DNA of 64,000 bases from Neptunomonas phycophila (GCF_001922575.1 NZ_MRCI01000001.1:248001-312000); one strand, 5' to 3'; positions 9,154-19,442 are shown, counted from the first letter of the stretch. Numbers and translations: made by a program. The notes: generated from the letters alone by a model not told the origin.

Positions 9154-9561
9154 TTATTCTTGAGCCACTAAATTTTCTAATTCGCGTTCTAGCAAAGATG
9201 GATCGCCTAAGTTGAGCTCGACCAATCGGCGCAAGTAGGCGATGCTTTCCAGTTCCATGGTGCCAGCTTGGAATGCGATGCACCGAGCCGTTAAATGATT
9301 GACTGTAACGGGCATTTCGATCCGGGTTTCGCCTGCATCGAGCTGTATAATCAGTAAGCCTTTATCGTCGACTTTTAGCTCAGGTAGGTGTTCTGATTCG
9401 GCTAATACGCCTTTAAAGCTAATGTCATTGATTTTAAGTGGGGCTTTGACAGTATCAGAATAAAACATACAGTCGCCATCAAAGTGAATGCGAGCGAATC
9501 GACGGCGTTCAGTAGTAGGGGTGGTCACAGCAGCCTCCGTAGGCCAATAGGCCAGTTTCAT
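9154..9561 (-). CDS. PilZ-domain protein
   Basis: This 135-residue protein carries both parts of the cyclic-di-GMP binding signature: arginines R20 and R24 in ERRRFARI, and the D-x-S-x-x-G element at residues 46-51 (DISFKG). It is essentially one PilZ domain with no fused output module, so it probably acts by binding a partner protein when c-di-GMP is bound. The partner cannot be told from the neighbours, which are radA and ettA. Confidence 0.85.
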   Translation of the reverse strand: MKLAYWPTEAAVTTPTTERRRFARIHFDGDCMFYSDTVKAPLKINDISFKGVLAESEHLPELKVDDKGLLIIQLDAGETRIEMPVTVNHLTARCIAFQAGTMELESIAYLRRLVELNLGDPSLLERELENLVAQE

Positions 9562-9618
9562 AAACTCTATTTATGATAGTCAATTTTCTGTAAAAATGTG
9601 GCGTGAAATTACAGAAAA

Positions 9619-9645
9619 TAAAAAGCCCCTAAACGGGGCTTTATT
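9619..9645 (-). terminator. Intrinsic terminator of ettA
   Basis: The stem AAAGCCCC / GGGGCTTT has a five-base loop. Read on the minus strand it is followed by a T-rich run (TTTATTTT), as expected for the leftward ettA transcript. Confidence 0.85.
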
Positions 9646-9651
9646 GTGTAA

Positions 9652-11310
9652 CTAGTTGATGCGCTTGTATTTAATGCGCTCTGGCTGGTGGTCTTTGCCG
9701 AAGCGCTTTTTAAAGTCTTCAGCGTACTCAGTGTAGTTGCCATCAAAGAAAGTGACTTGAGAGTCGCCTTCGTACGCTAGCATATGCGTACACACGCGGT
9801 CTAAGAACCAGCGGTCATGCGAGATCACAACGGCACAACCTGGGAACGCTAGCAGCGCTTCCTCTAGTGCACGCAGTGTTTCTACATCCAAATCGTTGGT
9901 TGGCTCATCGAGTAGTAAAACGTTGCCACCTTCTTTTAGTAGCTTAGCTAGGTGCAGTCGGTTGCGTTCACCACCTGATAGATCGCCCACTCGTTTTTGC
10001 TGGTCGGAGCCTTTGAAGTTGAAACGACCGCAATAGGCGCGTGATGATGTTTGGTAGTTGCCGATTGTGATGATGTCTTGACCGTCTGACAGCTCTTGCC
10101 ATACGGTGTTATTTCCATCGAGCTCACGCATTTGGTCAACATAAGCCAGCTTGACTGTGCTGCCTAGAACAACTTCGCCGCTATCAGGCTTTTCTTCGCC
10201 GGCAATCATTTTAAATAACGTTGATTTACCCGCACCGTTACCGCCAATAACACCAACAATAGCTCCTTGAGGGATGCTAACATTCATGTTTTCTATCAGT
10301 AACTTGTCGCCGTAGGCTTTGCTTACGTTATTGATTTCTATGACTTTGTCACCCAAACGAGGTCCTGGCGGAATATAGATTTCTTGTGTTTCGTTCCGCT
10401 CTTGGAATTCGCGAGAATTCATTTCTTCAAACTGTTTTAAGCGCGCTTTAGATTTTGCTTGGCGGCCTTTCTGCCCTTGGCGTACCCAATCAAGCTCGGA
10501 CTTAACGGCTTTTTGGTGTGCGGCTTCCTGTTTGCTTTCTTGAGCTAAACGGTTTTCTTTTTGCTCAAGCCAAGATGAATAGTTGCCTTCATAAGGAATG
10601 CCGTGTCCACGGTCTAGCTCTAAGATCCAGCCAGCTGCATTATCGAGGAAATAACGGTCATGGGTAATAGCCACAACAGTGCCCGTATACTCTTGTAAGA
10701 AGCGTTCAATCCACGCGATGGACTCGGCATCCAAGTGGTTGGTCGGCTCATCAAGTAGCAGCATGTCAGGTTTTTCAAGTAATAAGCGACATAGCGCTAC
10801 ACGGCGACGTTCACCACCGGATAAGTGCTCAACTTTAGCTTCCCAAGGTGGTAGGCGCATGGCATCTGCTGCGCGCTCTAAAGCAAGATCAAGGTTATTA
10901 CCATCTTTAGCGGTAATGAGGTTTTCAAGTGTTTCTTGTTTCTTAGCTAGTGCTTCAAAATCGGCATCAGGCTCTGCGTAGGCCGCATATACCTGATCGA
11001 GCTCAGCCATAGCATTTTTAACATCGCTTACCGCTTCTTCGATAATTTCGCGAACTGTTTTGCTGTCATCTAGCTGCGGTTCTTGAGGCAAATAACCTAC
11101 GTTCAAATCTGGCATGGGACGCGCTTCGCCGATGAAATCGGTATCTACGCCCGCCATAATTTTTAGAAGGGTTGATTTACCCGAACCATTTAAGCCGAGC
11201 ACGCCAATTTTGGCGCCAGGAAAGAAGGATAAAGAAATATCTTTGAGAATTTGACGCTTAGGCGGAACAATCTTGCCTAAGCGATTCATTGTATAAACGT
11301 ACTGTGCCAT
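9652..11310 (-). CDS. ettA: Energy-dependent translational throttle protein EttA
   Basis: EttA is an ABC-F ATPase that binds the ribosomal E site and gates entry into elongation according to the ATP/ADP ratio. At 552 residues it has two ABC domains with Walker A GLNGSGKST and GGNGAGKST, signatures LSGGERRRVALCRLLL and LSGGERNRLHLAKLL, and the Walker B blocks LLLDEPTNHLD and LLLDEPTNDLD. The arm and linker region between them (about residues 240-310) is basic, as usual for this family. No membrane segments are present, consistent with a translation factor. Confidence 0.96.
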   Translation of the reverse strand: MAQYVYTMNRLGKIVPPKRQILKDISLSFFPGAKIGVLGLNGSGKSTLLKIMAGVDTDFIGEARPMPDLNVGYLPQEPQLDDSKTVREIIEEAVSDVKNAMAELDQVYAAYAEPDADFEALAKKQETLENLITAKDGNNLDLALERAADAMRLPPWEAKVEHLSGGERRRVALCRLLLEKPDMLLLDEPTNHLDAESIAWIERFLQEYTGTVVAITHDRYFLDNAAGWILELDRGHGIPYEGNYSSWLEQKENRLAQESKQEAAHQKAVKSELDWVRQGQKGRQAKSKARLKQFEEMNSREFQERNETQEIYIPPGPRLGDKVIEINNVSKAYGDKLLIENMNVSIPQGAIVGVIGGNGAGKSTLFKMIAGEEKPDSGEVVLGSTVKLAYVDQMRELDGNNTVWQELSDGQDIITIGNYQTSSRAYCGRFNFKGSDQQKRVGDLSGGERNRLHLAKLLKEGGNVLLLDEPTNDLDVETLRALEEALLAFPGCAVVISHDRWFLDRVCTHMLAYEGDSQVTFFDGNYTEYAEDFKKRFGKDHQPERIKYKRIN

Positions 11311-11420
11311 AAGCCCTCAGCGGTGATGTTCGATCAATTGCCGCTGATTTTAACCTTGCAGCGTGGCGATTGCTAATCTCGTCACGCTTTCGGGGAGCTT
11401 ATTTGTGCTAACGCTGTGAT

Positions 11421-11819
11421 TTACGCTTTGCTGTGTTGGCTATTTGTTGGTGTTGATTCAACAAAACGCTTTTCTAAGTAACGAATAATGTCAGAGGACT
11501 CATACATCCAGCTAACGCTACCGTCATCATTTGTTATCCGCAAACAAGGGACCTTGATACGGCCACCTTCCTTTTCTAGCTCTTCTCGATACATGCTGTT
11601 GTTTTTGGCGTCACGTAATTCGATATTAAGGCTGAAACGTTTCATTGAGCGACGAACTTTGACGCAGAAAGGACAGGCATGGAATTGGTAGAGTGCTAGC
11701 ATGCGTGTCTGTTGATCTACTTGAGCTTGTGCATCAGGGGATCGTTTAATACCACGTGGTGTCGTAATAAAATCGATAAAGAGGATGAGATTACCTAGAA
11801 ACCAACGAACAAAGCGCAT
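11421..11819 (-). CDS. Glutaredoxin-family protein with N-terminal hydrophobic segment
   Basis: This 132-residue protein has a hydrophobic N-terminus (about residues 4-20) that may anchor it to the membrane. A thioredoxin-fold domain follows with the glutaredoxin-type active site CPFC (C49, C52), a cis-proline segment IKVPCLRI, and DIIRYLEKRF near the C-terminus. It probably reduces disulfides or glutathionylated proteins. Substrates are unknown. It lies alone between ettA and glyA. Confidence 0.85.
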   Translation of the reverse strand: MRFVRWFLGNLILFIDFITTPRGIKRSPDAQAQVDQQTRMLALYQFHACPFCVKVRRSMKRFSLNIELRDAKNNSMYREELEKEGGRIKVPCLRITNDDGSVSWMYESSDIIRYLEKRFVESTPTNSQHSKA

Positions 11820-11978
11820 TTTGGATACCTATATTTAAGGGTGTCGATAAAGTAAACGCGCGGAGTTTATCACGGTTCGGAACTTTTCCGCACAGTCTAA
11901 CGATGATCTGCTCAAAATATGAATGCAGTTTGTTGAAACGTGATCGAGTTTCAAGTGTGTTTTCTTCTGCTTTAGGCG

Positions 11979-11984
11979 TATAAT
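11979..11984 (+). promoter_or_regulatory. Candidate -10 element of glyA
   Basis: A perfect TATAAT hexamer lies 62 bases before the glyA start. The sequence 17 bases upstream fits a -35 only weakly. The 227-base region also has a small CCCG/CGGG hairpin in the leader and an AGGGGA ribosome site before the ATG. Confidence 0.5.
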
Positions 11985-12046
11985 TAACGACCTTTTTTTG
12001 AAAGCCCGTCCTATATCGGGTAAGACCTACATCTTAGGGGATAGCT

Positions 12047-13303
12047 ATGTTTAGCAAAGATATGTCAATTGCCGACTTTGACGCCGATCTGTGGTCAGCG
12101 ATGCAATCAGAAACGACGCGTCAGGAAGAGCACATCGAACTAATCGCATCTGAAAACTACACCAGCCCTCGTGTGATGGAAGCGCAAGGTTCTGCTCTGA
12201 CGAATAAATACGCTGAAGGCTATCCTAATAAGCGTTATTACGGCGGCTGTGAGTATGTTGATATTGTTGAGCAGCTAGCCATTGATCGTGCTTGCGAATT
12301 GTTCGGCGCAACTTATGCTAATGTTCAGCCGCACTCTGGCTCACAAGCTAACGCGGCTGTTTATATGGCGTTGTGTAAAGCAGGCGATACTATTTTAGGT
12401 ATGAGCTTGGCACATGGCGGCCACTTAACTCATGGTGCATCGGTTTCTTTCTCTGGGCGTATCTACAACGCAGTTCAGTACGGTCTAAATCCTGATACGG
12501 GTGAAATTGACTACGCCGAAGTTGAGCGCTTAGCGGTTGAGCATAAGCCAAAAATGATTGTGGCTGGTTTCTCTGCGTATTCTCGTATTGTGGACTGGGC
12601 TAAATTCCGTGAAATCGCTGATAAAGTAGGTGCTTATCTATTCGTTGATATGGCACACATTGCAGGTTTAGTGGCGGCGGGCGTGTACCCATCTCCAATG
12701 GATCATGCGCACGTGGTGACTACAACGACGCATAAAACATTAGGTGGTCCACGTGGCGGTTTGATCTTATCTAAGCTAGCTGATGAAGATCTGCAGAAAA
12801 AATTAAACTTTGCGGTATTCCCTGAATCGCAAGGTGGCCCACTCATGCACGTTATTGCTGCTAAAGCCGTTTGCTTCAAAGAAGCAATGGAGCCTGAGTG
12901 GAAAGCATACCAAGCGCAAGTAGTTAAAAACGCACAAGCGATGGCTGAGACATTTATGTCTCGTGGTATTAACATCGTTTCAAATGGCACTGAAGACCAC
13001 CTTTTCTTGGTCGATTTGATCGACAAAGAGTTCTCGGGTAAAGATGCCGATGCTGCGTTAGGTCGCGCAAATATTACCGTGAATAAAAACTCGGTACCTA
13101 ATGACCCGCGCTCTCCGTTTGTGACATCGGGTATTCGCATTGGTACACCTGCGGTGACACGTCGCGGCTTTAAAGAGGAAGAAGTGGCCCAGTTAACTAA
13201 TTGGATCTGCGATATTCTTGATGACATCAATAACGAAGACGTTATTGCACGTGTTAAAGGCCAGGTTGTTGATATCTGCGCGCGTTTCCCGGTTTATAAA
13301 TAA
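12047..13303 (+). CDS. glyA: Serine hydroxymethyltransferase
   Basis: GlyA interconverts serine and glycine with tetrahydrofolate and is a main source of one-carbon units. The 418-residue PLP enzyme shows [12 protein letters not shown] near the N-terminus, the lysine-bearing cofactor motif [14 protein letters not shown], and the usual C-terminal [12 protein letters not shown]. It is followed by a good intrinsic terminator, so it is probably transcribed separately from nrdR. Confidence 0.98.
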   Translation: MFSKDMSIADFDADLWSAMQSETTRQEEHIELIASENYTSPRVMEAQGSALTNKYAEGYPNKRYYGGCEYVDIVEQLAIDRACELFGATYANVQPHSGSQANAAVYMALCKAGDTILGMSLAHGGHLTHGASVSFSGRIYNAVQYGLNPDTGEIDYAEVERLAVEHKPKMIVAGFSAYSRIVDWAKFREIADKVGAYLFVDMAHIAGLVAAGVYPSPMDHAHVVTTTTHKTLGGPRGGLILSKLADEDLQKKLNFAVFPESQGGPLMHVIAAKAVCFKEAMEPEWKAYQAQVVKNAQAMAETFMSRGINIVSNGTEDHLFLVDLIDKEFSGKDADAALGRANITVNKNSVPNDPRSPFVTSGIRIGTPAVTRRGFKEEEVAQLTNWICDILDDINNEDVIARVKGQVVDICARFPVYK

Positions 13304-13325
13304 CGCGTAAATCGGTAGAATGCGC

Positions 13326-13353
13326 AGGGCGGCTCATTGAGTCGCCCTTTTTG
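13326..13353 (+). terminator. Intrinsic terminator of glyA
   Basis: The stem AGGGCGGCTC / GAGTCGCCCT has a three-base loop and one G-T pair, and is followed by a T run. Confidence 0.85.
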
Positions 13354-13465
13354 TCGTTATGACAAAATTACATCGCTCTTTATTTAGGACAACTAATCAA
13401 GGCTGAACGTATTTTTGCAATACCAGTCTATTAGTGCCCACGCTCTTTACTGACAGGAACACGCT

Positions 13466-13954
13466 ATGCATTGCCCGTTTTGCGGAACCAATGAAACTAA
13501 AGTGGTCGATTCCCGCTTGGTGGCTGAAGGCCAGCAGGTAAGGCGTCGTCGTGAATGTATCGCCTGTCATGAGCGCTTTACCACGTTTGAAATTGCCGAA
13601 CTTCTTATGCCTCGCTTGATTAAAGCGGACGGCACTCGCCAACCTTTTGATGAAGATAAACTCCGCGCCGGTATCCAGCGAGCACTCGAAAAGCGCCCTG
13701 TGAGTGTTGAGGCTATCGAAGCCTGTATTAATCGTATTAAGCACCGCCTTCGAGCTACCGGCGAACGCGAATTGCCGTCACGCCAGCTTGGTGAAGAAGT
13801 GATGTCTGAACTGCGTAAGTTAGATCAGGTTGCCTATGTGCGTTTTGCTTCTGTGTATCGCAGTTTTCAAGATATTAACGAATTCAGGGAAGAGATTGAG
13901 CGCTTGTCTGTTGATGATCTACCAGACGGTAAACAGTCAGAAGGTAAAGCATGA
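13466..13954 (+). CDS. nrdR: Transcriptional repressor NrdR
   Basis: NrdR is the ATP/dATP-sensing repressor of ribonucleotide reductase genes. The 162-residue protein has an N-terminal zinc ribbon (CPFC and CIAC pairs with RRRREC) and an ATP-cone domain from about residue 49 ([18 protein letters not shown]). It starts the riboflavin gene block, and its stop overlaps the ribD start by four bases. This nrdR-rib linkage is common in gammaproteobacteria. Confidence 0.96.
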   Translation: MHCPFCGTNETKVVDSRLVAEGQQVRRRRECIACHERFTTFEIAELLMPRLIKADGTRQPFDEDKLRAGIQRALEKRPVSVEAIEACINRIKHRLRATGERELPSRQLGEEVMSELRKLDQVAYVRFASVYRSFQDINEFREEIERLSVDDLPDGKQSEGKA

Positions 13955-15120
13955 ATCCGGTTGATTCAGGTTTTGTTACAGGTGGTTCGTCATGGTCTAC
14001 CAATGATTACCAATATATGGCGGAAGCAATCCGGTTAGCGCGTTGCGGTGTCTATTCAACGGATCCAAACCCTCGTGTTGGTTGCCTCATTGTTAAAAAC
14101 AACACAGTTGTAGGCCGAGGCTATCATATCCGAGCCGGCGAGGGGCATGCAGAAGTTAATGCCTTGCGGGAGGCCGGGGACAAGGCGCGTGGTGCAACGG
14201 CTTATGTCACATTAGAACCCTGTAGTCACTTTGGTCGCACGCCCCCGTGTGCCCAAGCGTTGATTGATGCGGGGTTGGCGCGTGTTGTCAGTGCGATGCA
14301 AGATCCAAACCCAAGTGTTGCTGGGCGTGGGCTGGGCATGTTGAAAGCCGCAGGCATAAGCACTGAGGTGGGTTTGCTAGAAACTCAATCGCGAGCGTTA
14401 AACCCAGGCTTTATTAAACGCATGGAGACGGGAAAACCATTTGTTCGTGTAAAACTAGCCATGAGTTTAGATGGGCGAACGGCTATGAGTAGTGGGGAGT
14501 CACAGTGGATTACAGGAGCTGCCGCTCGTAGTGATGTTCAGCGGCTTAGGGCCTGTAGCTCGGCCATTATTACAGGTATTGAGTCTGTCTTACTTGATGA
14601 TCCTGCGCTCACTGTCCGTGATGTAGATTTAGCTGATGAAAATGGTTTTATTCGTCAACCGTTACGTGTGGTATTGGATAGTCATGCTCGTTTGCCCAGA
14701 TCGGCATCTATCATTCAGCAGTCAGGACGGACGGTTCAGGTCGTAACCCAAGAAGAGGCGACGGCATCGGCCGGTCTTGAATGTGAACAGTTAGTGATGC
14801 CTGCTTCAGCTCAAGGGATTGATTTACCTACTTTGCTAAACTACTTGGCAAAGCAGGAGCAATGTAACGAAGTATTAGTGGAAACGGGGGCGCGTTTAGC
14901 GGGTGCATTTATTCAGGCGCAGTTGGTCGATGAGCTAGTGGTTTATATGGCTCCCACTTTACTTGGGTCGCAAGCTCGTCCATTAGTTGACTTACCGCTA
15001 TCGGAGATGCGAGAGCAACAACGACTGATACTCACTGATGTGCGCCACTTAGGTGAAGATGTACGTCTAACCTATCATTTTAATGATCTTATTAACCAAT
15101 CTACACAGGCTGGGTTATGA
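13951..15120 (+). CDS. ribD: Bifunctional riboflavin biosynthesis deaminase/reductase
   Basis: RibD deaminates the pyrimidine produced from GTP and then reduces its ribosyl side chain. The 389-residue protein has an N-terminal deaminase domain with the zinc site HAEVNAL and [11 protein letters not shown], then a C-terminal reductase domain starting near [17 protein letters not shown]. Start and stop overlap the neighbouring genes by four bases, which points to translational coupling in the operon. Confidence 0.97.
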   Translation: MNPVDSGFVTGGSSWSTNDYQYMAEAIRLARCGVYSTDPNPRVGCLIVKNNTVVGRGYHIRAGEGHAEVNALREAGDKARGATAYVTLEPCSHFGRTPPCAQALIDAGLARVVSAMQDPNPSVAGRGLGMLKAAGISTEVGLLETQSRALNPGFIKRMETGKPFVRVKLAMSLDGRTAMSSGESQWITGAAARSDVQRLRACSSAIITGIESVLLDDPALTVRDVDLADENGFIRQPLRVVLDSHARLPRSASIIQQSGRTVQVVTQEEATASAGLECEQLVMPASAQGIDLPTLLNYLAKQEQCNEVLVETGARLAGAFIQAQLVDELVVYMAPTLLGSQARPLVDLPLSEMREQQRLILTDVRHLGEDVRLTYHFNDLINQSTQAGL

Positions 15121-16238
15121 AGCTGAATACGCCACAAGAAATTATTGAAGATATCCGTCAAGGCAAAATGGTTATCTTGATGGATGATGAAGATCGCGAA
15201 AATGAAGGCGATATTGTCATGGCGGCAGAAATGGTTCGTCCTGAAGATATCAATTTTATGGCAACTCACGGTCGAGGTTTGATTTGTTTAACGCTGACAC
15301 GTGAGCGATGCGAGCAACTCAAACTCCCGTTAATGGTGCAAAGTAATGGCACTGTGTACGCCACAAACTTTACGGTTTCTATTGAAGCCGCTGAAGGAGT
15401 GACCACCGGTATTTCTGCGGCGGATCGTGCATTAACGGTGAGAACAGCGGTAAAAGCAAATGCAAAGCCAGAAGATATAGTTCAGCCTGGGCATATTTTC
15501 CCACTCATGGCGCAACCTGGTGGCGTGTTAAGTCGGGCAGGGCACACTGAAGCGGGTTGCGATTTGGCGCGTTTGGCCGGAATGACGCCTGCATCAGTTA
15601 TCGTTGAAATCATGAATGATGACGGCACCATGGCACGGCGCCCTGACTTAGAAGTGTTTGCAGAAAAACATAATCTTAAGATAGGTACGATCGCGGATTT
15701 AATCCATTACCGCACCACTAATGAACGCACAGTGGAAAAGCAATCTGAAGGCGTTTTGGCGACGGACTTTGGCGAATTTAACTATGTGACCTATCACGAC
15801 ACTATTCAGGATGTTACGCACATGGCGCTGGTTAAAGGCGATATTACGCCTGAAGATCCAACCTTGGTGCGTGTGCACATCCGTGGTGACGTGCTACGAG
15901 ATTTAGTGGGCGTGACGCGTGAAGGCGAATCGAAATGGACCATGCAGCAAGCCATGCAGTCGGTTGCTGAGGAAGGCAAAGGTGTGGTGCTACTGCTGGA
16001 TAATGGGCGTCGTGAAGATATTGGAGCGGCACTCGATCGCTTGCTAGGCAAGCCTGTGCATCGTCGGCCTGCCACGCATAACGCGTCGGGTGCTTATCTG
16101 ATGGTTGGTACTGGATCACAAATACTACGTGATCTGGGTGTGAGTAAAATGCGCTTATTAAGTGCACCAATGAAGTTTAATGCGATTTCTGGCTTCGATC
16201 TGGAAATTGTGGAATACATTAGTTGTGATGAATCATAG
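15117..16238 (+). CDS. ribB: 3,4-dihydroxy-2-butanone 4-phosphate synthase with degenerate GTP cyclohydrolase II domain
   Basis: The first 200 residues are a full RibB domain. DDEDRENEGD carries the acidic metal and substrate residues, and GHTEAGCDLARLAG is present. It makes the four-carbon precursor of lumazine from ribulose 5-phosphate. The remaining 170 residues have the GTP cyclohydrolase II fold pattern but lack the three zinc cysteines seen in the ribA of this window, so this half should not open GTP. Such RibB proteins with a dead cyclohydrolase half have been described in proteobacteria under the name RibBX. The separate ribA downstream supplies the missing activity. Confidence 0.93.
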   Translation: MKLNTPQEIIEDIRQGKMVILMDDEDRENEGDIVMAAEMVRPEDINFMATHGRGLICLTLTRERCEQLKLPLMVQSNGTVYATNFTVSIEAAEGVTTGISAADRALTVRTAVKANAKPEDIVQPGHIFPLMAQPGGVLSRAGHTEAGCDLARLAGMTPASVIVEIMNDDGTMARRPDLEVFAEKHNLKIGTIADLIHYRTTNERTVEKQSEGVLATDFGEFNYVTYHDTIQDVTHMALVKGDITPEDPTLVRVHIRGDVLRDLVGVTREGESKWTMQQAMQSVAEEGKGVVLLLDNGRREDIGAALDRLLGKPVHRRPATHNASGAYLMVGTGSQILRDLGVSKMRLLSAPMKFNAISGFDLEIVEYISCDES

Positions 16239-16247
16239 GGAATTCCC

Positions 16248-16721
16248 ATGTCTGTAACTGTAATAGAAGGTGATTTCGTTTCGGCTGATGGCCGTTACAC
16301 AATCGTCGTAGGTCGTTTTAATGAGTTTGTAGTTGAGAGCTTGTTAATAGGTGCGCTGGACGCGCTAAAACGCCATGGAGTAAGCGATGACAAGGTACGT
16401 GTTGTCCGTGTGCCAGGTGCGTTTGAAATTCCATTGGCAGTAAAAAAAGTTGCTGAGCAAAAGAAAGACGATGCCATCATTGCATTAGGTGCTGTTATTC
16501 GTGGTGGTACACCGCACTTTGAATATGTGTCTGGTGAAAGCTCGGGTGGTGTTGCTCAGATCTCATTGGATTTCGACATCCCAGTAGCGAACGGTATTTT
16601 GACGGTAAACAGTATTGAGCAGGCCATCGAGCGCTCGGGTACAAAAGCCGGAAACAAAGGCGCGGAAGCCGCTTTATCAGCCATGGAAATGGTGAGTTTA
16701 TTGCGTAACCTTGAGGCATAA
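16248..16721 (+). CDS. ribH: 6,7-dimethyl-8-ribityllumazine synthase
   Basis: RibH condenses the RibD-derived pyrimidine with the RibB product to give lumazine, usually as an icosahedral or pentameric shell. The 157-residue protein has the expected [12 protein letters not shown] start, [10 protein letters not shown] and the substrate motif [15 protein letters not shown]. It sits in the operon between ribB and nusB. No riboflavin synthase (ribE) gene is visible in the window. Confidence 0.97.
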   Translation: MSVTVIEGDFVSADGRYTIVVGRFNEFVVESLLIGALDALKRHGVSDDKVRVVRVPGAFEIPLAVKKVAEQKKDDAIIALGAVIRGGTPHFEYVSGESSGGVAQISLDFDIPVANGILTVNSIEQAIERSGTKAGNKGAEAALSAMEMVSLLRNLEA

Positions 16722-16727
16722 TGTCAA

Positions 16728-17210
16728 ATGACTGAAGAAACATCCCCCGCTCCACGTAAGAAAAAAGCATCGTTGACGGAGCAGCGCCGTTCTGCGCGTA
16801 GTTTTGCGTTGCAAGCCTTGTATCAGTGGCAAATGGCTGGACAAGCCATTAATGAAATTGAAGCTCAATTTCGTGTTGATAACGATATGAAGTCGACTGA
16901 TATCAAGCTGTTTCACGATTTGCTTCATGGTGTCGCTGAGCACAAAACAGATTTAGATGCCTTGTATGTTCCTTTCTTGGATCGCGCACTCGATGATCTA
17001 GATCCTGTCGAGTTGGCAACATTACGCATAGGTTGTTTTGAGCTGAAGCATCGTATTGAAGTGCCGTACCGTGTAGCCATTAACGAAAGCGTTGATCTAG
17101 CAAAGATTTTTGGTGCTACCGATAGCCACCGTTATATCAACGGTATTTTAGATAAGGTGGCTGGCCGTGTTCGTTTGACCGAAATACAGGCAAAGCGGTT
17201 GTCATCATAA
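16728..17210 (+). CDS. nusB: Transcription antitermination factor NusB
   Basis: NusB with NusE binds boxA RNA and supports antitermination of ribosomal RNA operons. The 160-residue helical protein has the typical RRSARSFALQALYQW start and the C-terminal IDLAK-like segment NESVDLAKIFGATDSHRYINGILDKV. A short basic N-terminal extension (PAPRKKKASL) precedes the domain. ribH-nusB-thiL is a standard order. Confidence 0.97.
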   Translation: MTEETSPAPRKKKASLTEQRRSARSFALQALYQWQMAGQAINEIEAQFRVDNDMKSTDIKLFHDLLHGVAEHKTDLDALYVPFLDRALDDLDPVELATLRIGCFELKHRIEVPYRVAINESVDLAKIFGATDSHRYINGILDKVAGRVRLTEIQAKRLSS

Positions 17211-17213
17211 AAT

Positions 17214-18227
17214 ATGGATGAGTTTGAGCTAATCAGTCATTACTTTACGCCGCCAAATTCTGAAGCGGACATAGACCGCGGAGTATATGCGGGCATTGGT
17301 GATGATTGTGCGGTGCTGAGCGTTCCACCAGGTTATCAGCTTGTAGTATCAACTGATAGCTTGGTAGTGGGTACTCACTTTTTTGCAAACTCCCCTGCCG
17401 ATGATTTGGCGTGGAGGCTGTTGGGTGCATCAGTAAGCGACCTTGCCGCAATGGGGGCTATTCCGGCGTGGATCTCATTGGCGATTACGATGCCTGAGGT
17501 TGACCATGATTGGTTGTCTTTATTCTCGTCTGCTCTACACGACGCGTGCAATGAGTACGGCATTCAATTGATCGGTGGTGACACCACGCGTGGATCTTTG
17601 TCTTTAACTGCAACGGTTCATGGTTGGGTCCCTGCTGGTATGGCGCTGATGAGAAGCGGCGCGAAAGTAGGCGACTTATTGTGCGTAAGCGGAACGTTGG
17701 GAGATAGTCGCGGTGGGCTATATTTGCTTGAGCAACAAACCCAAGATGATGGCTACGCGATGGATAACGTTAGCTCTGATGCTCAATATTTGCTCGATCG
17801 CTTTTACCGCCCGGAACCTCGTATAGCGCTAGGAGAGGCTCTCATCGATACGGCTACGGCTTGTATAGATATTTCAGACGGTCTGTTGGGCGACGTTGAG
17901 CATCTACTTAAGGCATCAAAAGTCGGAGTCGAGATAAATGCGGATTGCCTGCCTTATTCGGCTGCTTTGGGGCGTTTAGTGGGGAATAAGCAGGCGATTA
18001 GTTGGGCATTAACCGGTGGAGAAGATTTTGAGCTTTGTTTTACTATTAATCCAACCAACGAGTTAAAGCTGCAGTCAATTAGGCATGAAACTGGATTGCC
18101 GATTCGCGTTGTGGGCACGATCACTTCAGACCCAAATGATCGTGTGGTCAGGGGTATTGATGCGGAAGCGTTGAGCGGGTACCGCCATTTTTCTCAGCCG
18201 GCCAATGGCCGGCCCTCAAAAGAGTAA
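17214..18227 (+). CDS. thiL: Thiamine-monophosphate kinase
   Basis: ThiL phosphorylates thiamine monophosphate to the active cofactor thiamine diphosphate. The 337-residue protein belongs to the PurM/HypE ATP-binding fold, with GIGDDCAVL, the DSLVVGTHF substrate loop, GGDTTRG and the C-terminal DISDGLLGD and GGEDFELCF motifs. It starts three bases after the nusB stop and is followed closely by pgpA. Confidence 0.97.
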   Translation: MDEFELISHYFTPPNSEADIDRGVYAGIGDDCAVLSVPPGYQLVVSTDSLVVGTHFFANSPADDLAWRLLGASVSDLAAMGAIPAWISLAITMPEVDHDWLSLFSSALHDACNEYGIQLIGGDTTRGSLSLTATVHGWVPAGMALMRSGAKVGDLLCVSGTLGDSRGGLYLLEQQTQDDGYAMDNVSSDAQYLLDRFYRPEPRIALGEALIDTATACIDISDGLLGDVEHLLKASKVGVEINADCLPYSAALGRLVGNKQAISWALTGGEDFELCFTINPTNELKLQSIRHETGLPIRVVGTITSDPNDRVVRGIDAEALSGYRHFSQPANGRPSKE

Positions 18228-18238
18228 TAAGTTAAACT

Positions 18239-18715
18239 ATGCAACCAACACCACGTTCAGTTTTTACGCATCCAGCTCAATTTTTAGCCTTTGGTTTAGG
18301 GAGTGGGTTATCTCCGAAAGCGCCGGGAACAGTAGGTACATTAGCGGCTATTCCTTTTTATTTAGCGCTATCTCTTCTCGATACACAAGCCTACATTGCG
18401 ATAGTGTTCGCCGCAGCTATCATTGGGATTTTCCTGTGTGGAGAAGCAGCTAGAGAGCTAAAGGTGCATGATCATCCCGGAATTGTGTGGGATGAGTTTG
18501 TTGGTTTTTGGATAACAATGATCGCCGTTCCCGTCACAGGCCTGAATATATTGCTAGGGTTTGCTCTGTTTAGGCTATTTGATATTTGGAAACCTTGGCC
18601 TATTAGCTGGTGTGATAAGCATGTCCATGGAGGCTTAGGTATTATGCTTGATGACGTCTTGGCGGGTGTGTTGGCGCTGGCGTGCTTGCATTTATGTGTT
18701 GCATGGATTGGTTAA
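18239..18715 (+). CDS. pgpA: Phosphatidylglycerophosphatase A
   Basis: PgpA dephosphorylates phosphatidylglycerophosphate to phosphatidylglycerol at the inner membrane. The 158-residue protein has the family start GLGSGLSPKAPGTVGTLAA, an acidic VWDEFVGFW motif and about four hydrophobic segments. The C-terminal MLDDVLAGVLAL carries the last acidic pair. Its place after thiL is conserved in gammaproteobacteria. Confidence 0.96.
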   Translation: MQPTPRSVFTHPAQFLAFGLGSGLSPKAPGTVGTLAAIPFYLALSLLDTQAYIAIVFAAAIIGIFLCGEAARELKVHDHPGIVWDEFVGFWITMIAVPVTGLNILLGFALFRLFDIWKPWPISWCDKHVHGGLGIMLDDVLAGVLALACLHLCVAWIG

Positions 18716-18814
18716 ATAAAAGCCAAAAAAGCACCAGTTAGTAATGGATTATCGTTACCTAATATTCGCCATCGCTGCTAAACTGCGTGGCTTGATTTTA
18801 CAGAGGAATGATAC

Positions 18815-19423
18815 GTGACAATTGAATACGTAGCGGATTCGAAGCTTCCCATGCCATGGGGGACATTTACTATGGTAGGCTTTGAGGACACTGAAACAGG
18901 TAAAGACCACATTGCACTAGTTTATGGCGATGTTAGTGGTGATGAACCCGTGCTCGCACGTATCCATTCTGAATGCTTAACCGGGGATGCTTTATTTAGC
19001 TTGCGTTGTGATTGTGGTTTTCAGCTGCAAGAGGCATTGAAACGAATCTCGGAAGCTGGTCGTGGAGTGTTGTTATACCTTCGTCAAGAAGGTCGCGGCA
19101 TAGGTTTGTTAAATAAGATTAAAGCGTACCACCTGCAAGACCAAGGTGCTGATACGGTCGAGGCCAATGAGCAGCTTGGATTCGCAGCTGATATGCGCGA
19201 TTACAGTATGTGTGACCCTATGCTAGCGCATTTGGGAATTAAGTCCGTTAATTTAATGACTAATAATCCGCGTAAAGTGGCAGCGCTAAAAACCTATGGT
19301 GTTAACGTTGCTGAACGGGTGCCGCTACAGGTGGGTAAAAATAGCCATAACGAACAATACCTAGCGACAAAAATGGGTAAGCTGGGTCATATGATGACGG
19401 AAGAGCATTTCAGCAAAGACTAG
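18815..19423 (+). CDS. ribA: GTP cyclohydrolase II
   Basis: RibA opens the imidazole ring of GTP, the first committed step of riboflavin synthesis. The 202-residue stand-alone enzyme carries the zinc ligands in [17 protein letters not shown] and the catalytic block [18 protein letters not shown]. It starts with GTG after an AGAGG ribosome site. It complements the inactive cyclohydrolase half of the ribB product. A 99-base gap separates it from pgpA, and a strong terminator follows. Confidence 0.96.
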   Translation: MTIEYVADSKLPMPWGTFTMVGFEDTETGKDHIALVYGDVSGDEPVLARIHSECLTGDALFSLRCDCGFQLQEALKRISEAGRGVLLYLRQEGRGIGLLNKIKAYHLQDQGADTVEANEQLGFAADMRDYSMCDPMLAHLGIKSVNLMTNNPRKVAALKTYGVNVAERVPLQVGKNSHNEQYLATKMGKLGHMMTEEHFSKD

Positions 19424-19442
19424 TTTGCTAATTATCAATATA

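Noticed and set aside
12703-13230. Minus-strand frame of 175 codons
   Set aside because: It is antisense to the conserved C-terminal half of glyA; its low-complexity sequence is a codon shadow.
13951-18815. FMN riboswitch in front of a riboflavin gene
   Set aside because: The gaps before ribD, ribB, ribH and ribA are too short or lack the conserved multi-stem pattern.
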